Of a DNA stretch of 64,000 nt, positions 60,593 to 64,000 are shown in pieces; the first letter of the stretch is position 1; every line of letters begins with the position of its first letter. The position numbers were made by a program, and so were the translations under genes. The notes under the pieces were generated by a model. It searched no databases and was not told where the DNA came from. It worked only from the letters and a program-made list of their open reading frames with translations. Origin of the DNA: Desulforapulum autotrophicum HRM2 (lineage in GTDB: Bacteria; Desulfobacterota; Desulfobacteria; Desulfobacterales; Desulfobacteraceae); assembly GCF_000020365.1 (NCBI RefSeq), contig NC_012108.1, positions 3,782,001 through 3,846,000 on the forward strand, given 5' to 3'.

Positions 60593-61531
60593 ATGTTATT
60601 CTTTATGAACGAAAATACGGGTAAAGTATCTCTTTCCTTTGTAAAAGACGGCTGTGAACAAAACTATGAATGCACTTTTTCCGCTTGTATAAACCCGGCC
60701 TGCACATGCCGGACCATTGACATTGACCTGACACCCCTACCGGGTCAGGACAATGGGTCTCTGCCTATCCCTTGCCGCAGGGTGGGAATCGATCTGAACG
60801 GGAGAAAGACGTACACATCACCCCCAAAAAAGTTGCTGCCTGAGGAAAAGGCTTTTGGAGACCTGCTTTTGTCCCAGTTGGGAGATGACGATTTTCAATT
60901 TTTGGAAATGAAGCATTTTGCCTATAAAAACAAGATCACCGAAACGGCGAATATCAATGAAATAGAGGGCTATTTTGAATACGAGGAAGTCGAACGGGAT
61001 GGGTTGATGTATGCTTACAACGGTGTTTTGCCTTTTGGTGACCAGATCCTGGTCAATGTAAGGGGAGAGAGCTACCTTATTGTGGACCAGTTCTGCCTGT
61101 TGCCCAAATGTAAATGCACCGACGCAAACCTTGATCTTGTACCGGTCGGGGAAGATGCAATGGCAGCTGATCCCTGGTGTTCATTTCGGTTGACGTATGC
61201 AAAAAAGCAGTGGACCGGGATGGAAGATTTTCCTCCTCCCATACCCCTGGAAGAGATTCGATTTGCCATTGAGCAACAGCACCCAGACTTTTACAAACAG
61301 CTGAGAACACGCCATGAAAAATTGAAAAAAATCTATTTAAACAACCGCAGGAAAAATTACTTGCCGCCACAGCCCGTCAAAGCGCTGAAGACTGGCAGAA
61401 ACGATCCCTGCCCCTGCGGCAGCGGTAAAAAATATAAAAAATGTTGTTTAAAGTCCACTCCATCGGTTGAACTCCCAGACAGCCGGATGGATATTTCCAG
61501 CTTTCCTTTTCCTGGACAATTTAAATTATGA
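60593..61531 (+). CDS. SEC-C motif protein
   Basis: A 312-residue protein with a C-terminal zinc-binding SEC-C motif (NDPCPCGSGKKYKKCC, ~262-277) and an N-terminal Cys-rich segment (CTFSACINPACTCRTID). SEC-C is found in SecA and many unrelated proteins and binds zinc. Function unknown. AAAAGGAC precedes the ATG weakly. Confidence 0.78.
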   Translation: MLFFMNENTGKVSLSFVKDGCEQNYECTFSACINPACTCRTIDIDLTPLPGQDNGSLPIPCRRVGIDLNGRKTYTSPPKKLLPEEKAFGDLLLSQLGDDDFQFLEMKHFAYKNKITETANINEIEGYFEYEEVERDGLMYAYNGVLPFGDQILVNVRGESYLIVDQFCLLPKCKCTDANLDLVPVGEDAMAADPWCSFRLTYAKKQWTGMEDFPPPIPLEEIRFAIEQQHPDFYKQLRTRHEKLKKIYLNNRRKNYLPPQPVKALKTGRNDPCPCGSGKKYKKCCLKSTPSVELPDSRMDISSFPFPGQFKL

Positions 61532-61621
61532 CTTTAAAAGAGCTGCACCCATTAATTTTCATGCCTAACAATTGGCATCTGGCTCAAAATGACACGTGCG
61601 GACAAGGGGCTTTTTGCAGCT

Positions 61622-63552
61622 TGCACCTCACATTCGACACCCCCAACAGAAAAAAAGGACTATTTTTTGATGACTGTTTTTCTACATGATAAAAGTAAGT
61701 TATTCAAATCGCCCTAAGATAAATAATTTTTATTTACTGAATGTAATTTACCCTAGATTTTTCTAATTTGTTTTATTATAATTTGCCAAAATGAAAAACA
61801 ATACATTGAGGCAATGCATGAAAGAATTACCAGAAATAGATGGGTTTACCGTTCAACATCTTCCAATCATTTCTTCATATGCCCGTAAAATAGGGATAAT
61901 TGATATAATAAACACCCTGGTCCCCACTGAAATGGGGATTGATGCCGGGACAGTTATTCTTGGAATGGTACTCGATACCTTAACCGGAAGAAGCCCCTTG
62001 TACAGACTGAATACATTTTTTAAAAATCAGGACACCGAGCTTCTTTTGGGAAAAAAGACAGACCCCCGAAAATTTTCTGATTATACCGTTGGACGTGTAT
62101 TGGACAGGATATACGAATACGGTGCAATGAAGGTTTTCTCAGAGATTTCCCTACGAGCCTTAGATTATTTCAACATAGACCGTAGCCATGTAAGTTTTGA
62201 TACAACCTCGGTAACTGTCCAGGGGGACTACCCTTTGTATTCCAAAGATGCCGATAACAGTAAAACCATGACGATCACCTACGGCCACAGCAAGGACCAC
62301 AGGCCTGATTTGAAGCAGTTCTTGGTTAAAATGCTCTGTGTTGATCGCACCATTCCGGTATTTGGTCAAACTGAAGATGGAAATGCATCAGACAAAACCA
62401 TCAACAATGAGGTGCTTTCATCCATATCAAAATACATGGCGGAAAATGGAATCAAGAAAGAAGGATTTATTTACATTGCTGATTCTGCAATGGTTACCCG
62501 AAAAAACATGGAAAAGATCGGAGATGAAATTAGGTTTATCAGCCGTCTGCCTGCAACCTACAAGGAGTGTTCCCGCCTGATCCAAAAAAGCATCGTTGAG
62601 GACAATTGGACTGATCTTGGGAAATTGTCTGATACCACGGAAACCCAAAACCGACCGGCCGCTGTGTATAAAGCATGTGAATCGGAAGCGATCTTGTATG
62701 GTCGATCATACAGGGCGGTTGTGGTTCATTCAAGCGCCCACGATAAAAGACGGCAAAATCGAATTGATCGAGAGCTGAAGAATGAGCATACAGAACTTTC
62801 GAAAAGAATCAAAATCTTGTCAAAGCAGGAGTTCTTCTGCCATGCGGATGCTGAGAAAGCGGCTATAGAGATGAGCGAAGCAAAACATGTTTTTTATAAA
62901 CCCGTCACCCAGGTTGTTGAAATCCCGAAATATAAACGGGGACGGCCCAAAAAAGACGGCTCCCGGGCATTGGACAAAATGATGTACAGTATCTCTTGTG
63001 AATTGGCCGAGACCGAAGCTGTGGAAAATCTCAAAAAAGAAACTGGATGTTTTGTCCTGTTGTGCAATGTGGACAGGGACGGCCAGAAAGGATACAGTTC
63101 CTACGATATCCTCCGGACGTACAAAGATCAATATGGGATCGAGCAAAACTTTGGTTTCATAAAGAACACACCGATCGTGAATTCGATTTTTCTAAAAAAA
63201 GCTGAACGTATAGAGGTGCTGGCCCTTGTTCTTCTCCTGTCTCTTTTGATCTGGCGTCTTATCGAATATAACATGAGACGATATGCGAAAAAAGAGAACA
63301 AGGATCTTCCCGGCTGGAATAAAAGAAGAACTTTCAAACCCACCTCGTTTATGCTGATGATAAGTTTTCAGTATCTGATGATTTTAAAAATCGGGAATCA
63401 CAGACGACTGAACAGACCCTTATCCACGAAGCAATTAGAATATTTAAAGGCGTTGGGCCTGAAGTCTCAAATATTCACAACTCCCGGCGGATAATCAATA
63501 CCCCAAAAAAATGGTGGAGATTTATACTCTATGGTGCGGAATGTGAGTTGCA
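61622..63552 (+). mobile_element. IS1634-type insertion sequence (about 1.93 kb)
   Basis: Outer inverted repeats TGCACCTCACATTCG (61622-61636) and, reversed, TGCAACTCACATTCC (63552-63538) bracket a single transposase gene. No clear target duplication was found, so the ends may extend a few bases or the copy may be old. Confidence 0.7.
61791..63494 (+). CDS. IS1634-family transposase
   Basis: A 567-residue transposase with an N-terminal DUF4277-like region (~15-110) and an IS4/IS1634-type DDE domain (FDTTSVTVQGDYP with the first Asp; YIADSAMVT with the second; GIEQNFGFIKNTP with the Glu). Intact and probably active. Confidence 0.9.
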   Translation: MKNNTLRQCMKELPEIDGFTVQHLPIISSYARKIGIIDIINTLVPTEMGIDAGTVILGMVLDTLTGRSPLYRLNTFFKNQDTELLLGKKTDPRKFSDYTVGRVLDRIYEYGAMKVFSEISLRALDYFNIDRSHVSFDTTSVTVQGDYPLYSKDADNSKTMTITYGHSKDHRPDLKQFLVKMLCVDRTIPVFGQTEDGNASDKTINNEVLSSISKYMAENGIKKEGFIYIADSAMVTRKNMEKIGDEIRFISRLPATYKECSRLIQKSIVEDNWTDLGKLSDTTETQNRPAAVYKACESEAILYGRSYRAVVVHSSAHDKRRQNRIDRELKNEHTELSKRIKILSKQEFFCHADAEKAAIEMSEAKHVFYKPVTQVVEIPKYKRGRPKKDGSRALDKMMYSISCELAETEAVENLKKETGCFVLLCNVDRDGQKGYSSYDILRTYKDQYGIEQNFGFIKNTPIVNSIFLKKAERIEVLALVLLLSLLIWRLIEYNMRRYAKKENKDLPGWNKRRTFKPTSFMLMISFQYLMILKIGNHRRLNRPLSTKQLEYLKALGLKSQIFTTPGG

Positions 63553-63795
63553 CGTTTAGGTTCGAGTTATTATTCTAATGGCTTATAAAGTCTAAATCCT
63601 TCAGGTGCTCGCAAGCTCGCAGCCTTGACAATACTGGCTTATATGCTATTCGATATTCAGCGACGGCGACGGGAGCGCGACGCATCACTCCGGCTCTGGG
63701 AGCTGGGTATGGGCGAGTTTTCCTTCAGGATGAAGGGACGCTACCCACATGAAATGGCAAAGAGCCAAAAACAAAAAAAGATAAATGAGAACTTT
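63553..63795. other. Gap between IS and hemolysin-III gene
   Basis: An open frame at 63625-63927 is GC-rich at first and then runs through the opposite gene; it has no ribosome site or domain. It may be a remnant of inserted DNA. Nothing else recognised. Confidence 0.35.
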
Positions 63796-64000
63796 TTATT
63801 CTTCCGTCAAATAAAAAAGTATCCCGAAAAAATGTGTGATACTCCCTCCCAGAACAAAAAGATGCCAAACCGCATGATTATATGGCATTTTTTCCCATGC
63901 ATAAAATATAATCCCGAGGGTGTATGACAACCCGCCAATAAGAAGCCAGACAAGTAATTTCAACGGGACTGTTTGCAACATTGGTTTTATAGCAATGACA
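63796..64000 (-). CDS. Hemolysin-III/TrhA-family membrane protein, C-terminal part
   Basis: The last ~67 codons of a gene that begins beyond the right edge. LLIGGLSYTLGIIFYAWEK, NHAVWHLFVLGGSITHFFG matches the conserved end of the YqfA/TrhA (PAQR-related) family, including the two metal-binding type histidines. The frame is open to the window end. Confidence 0.85.
   Translation of the reverse strand, partial: VIAIKPMLQTVPLKLLVWLLIGGLSYTLGIIFYAWEKMPYNHAVWHLFVLGGSITHFFGILFYLTEE

Noticed and set aside
63625-63927. 100-codon frame right of the IS1634-type element
   Set aside because: The second half runs antisense through the hemolysin-III gene and there is no start signal; coding status cannot be supported.

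Overview
The window looks like a chromosomal stretch from an anaerobic deltaproteobacterium, most likely a sulfate reducer of the Desulfobacterales. This is inferred from gene content: a small assimilatory-type sulfite reductase, indolepyruvate:ferredoxin oxidoreductase, an FrhB-type flavin/Fe-S protein, a tungsten-type aldehyde:ferredoxin oxidoreductase, a probable UGA-encoded selenoprotein, many sensor kinases and many mobile-element scars. No rRNA, complete tRNA or CRISPR array was seen.

Left part (1-25 kb), mostly ordinary chromosome. Minus strand: a heterodimeric ABC exporter (one half runs off the edge), then a four-gene signalling block in which a LOG-family enzyme is fused to a PAS histidine kinase, followed by a single-domain receiver, a GAF/PAS membrane kinase and an HD-GYP response regulator. 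Next comes a translationally coupled gntR-trpB-trpA operon. A short intergenic interval holds a small membrane protein with an in-frame UGA and a SECIS-like hairpin, then uspA, asr, a DsbC-like protein and a SulP transporter. An frhB-iorA-iorB group is followed by a possible cobalamin-type riboswitch and a three-gene ABC importer of the NMT1/THI5 type. A membrane diguanylate cyclase closes this part.

Middle part (25.5-41 kb). An MFS transporter, a molybdopterin oxidoreductase and its Fe-S partner form an operon. The oxidoreductase gene is cut by a 3029-bp three-gene insertion sequence with a 7-bp target duplication. A TetR regulator, a zinc-ribbon protein and a methyltransferase lie opposite. 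The TetR promoter and the MFS promoter share the same inverted repeat (ATACC-N5-GTATG), which suggests that TetR controls the disrupted operon. A transglutaminase/ABC exporter/MFS operon follows.

Right part (41-64 kb), accessory DNA. It starts with a decayed integron-type integrase and an attI-like segment, then a DUF488 gene. A roughly 305-bp direct repeat (41536-41841 and 56528-56832) brackets about 14.7 kb. Inside is a complete catabolic cluster on the minus strand: GntR/FCD regulator, branched-chain-type ABC importer (with a LivM-LivG fusion), a TIGR04076-type protein, ferredoxin, aldehyde ferredoxin oxidoreductase and an Asp/Glu-racemase-family protein. Also inside are a DUF2589-like gene pair with a lipoprotein, a putative outer-membrane protein, palindromic repeats and cassette-like small genes with attC-like hairpins. 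Recombination between the repeats would rebuild an intact DUF488 gene followed by an intact CspA-DUF1294 gene. To the right are an MFS gene, three little-known genes, an IS1634-type element and the 3' end of a hemolysin-III family gene.

The observations most worth following up are the candidate selenoprotein, the LOG-kinase-degenerate GGDEF fusion, the regulator-coupled trpBA operon, the shared TetR operator, the repeat-bracketed AOR island with its integron traces, and a family of about 125-165 bp palindromic repeats.
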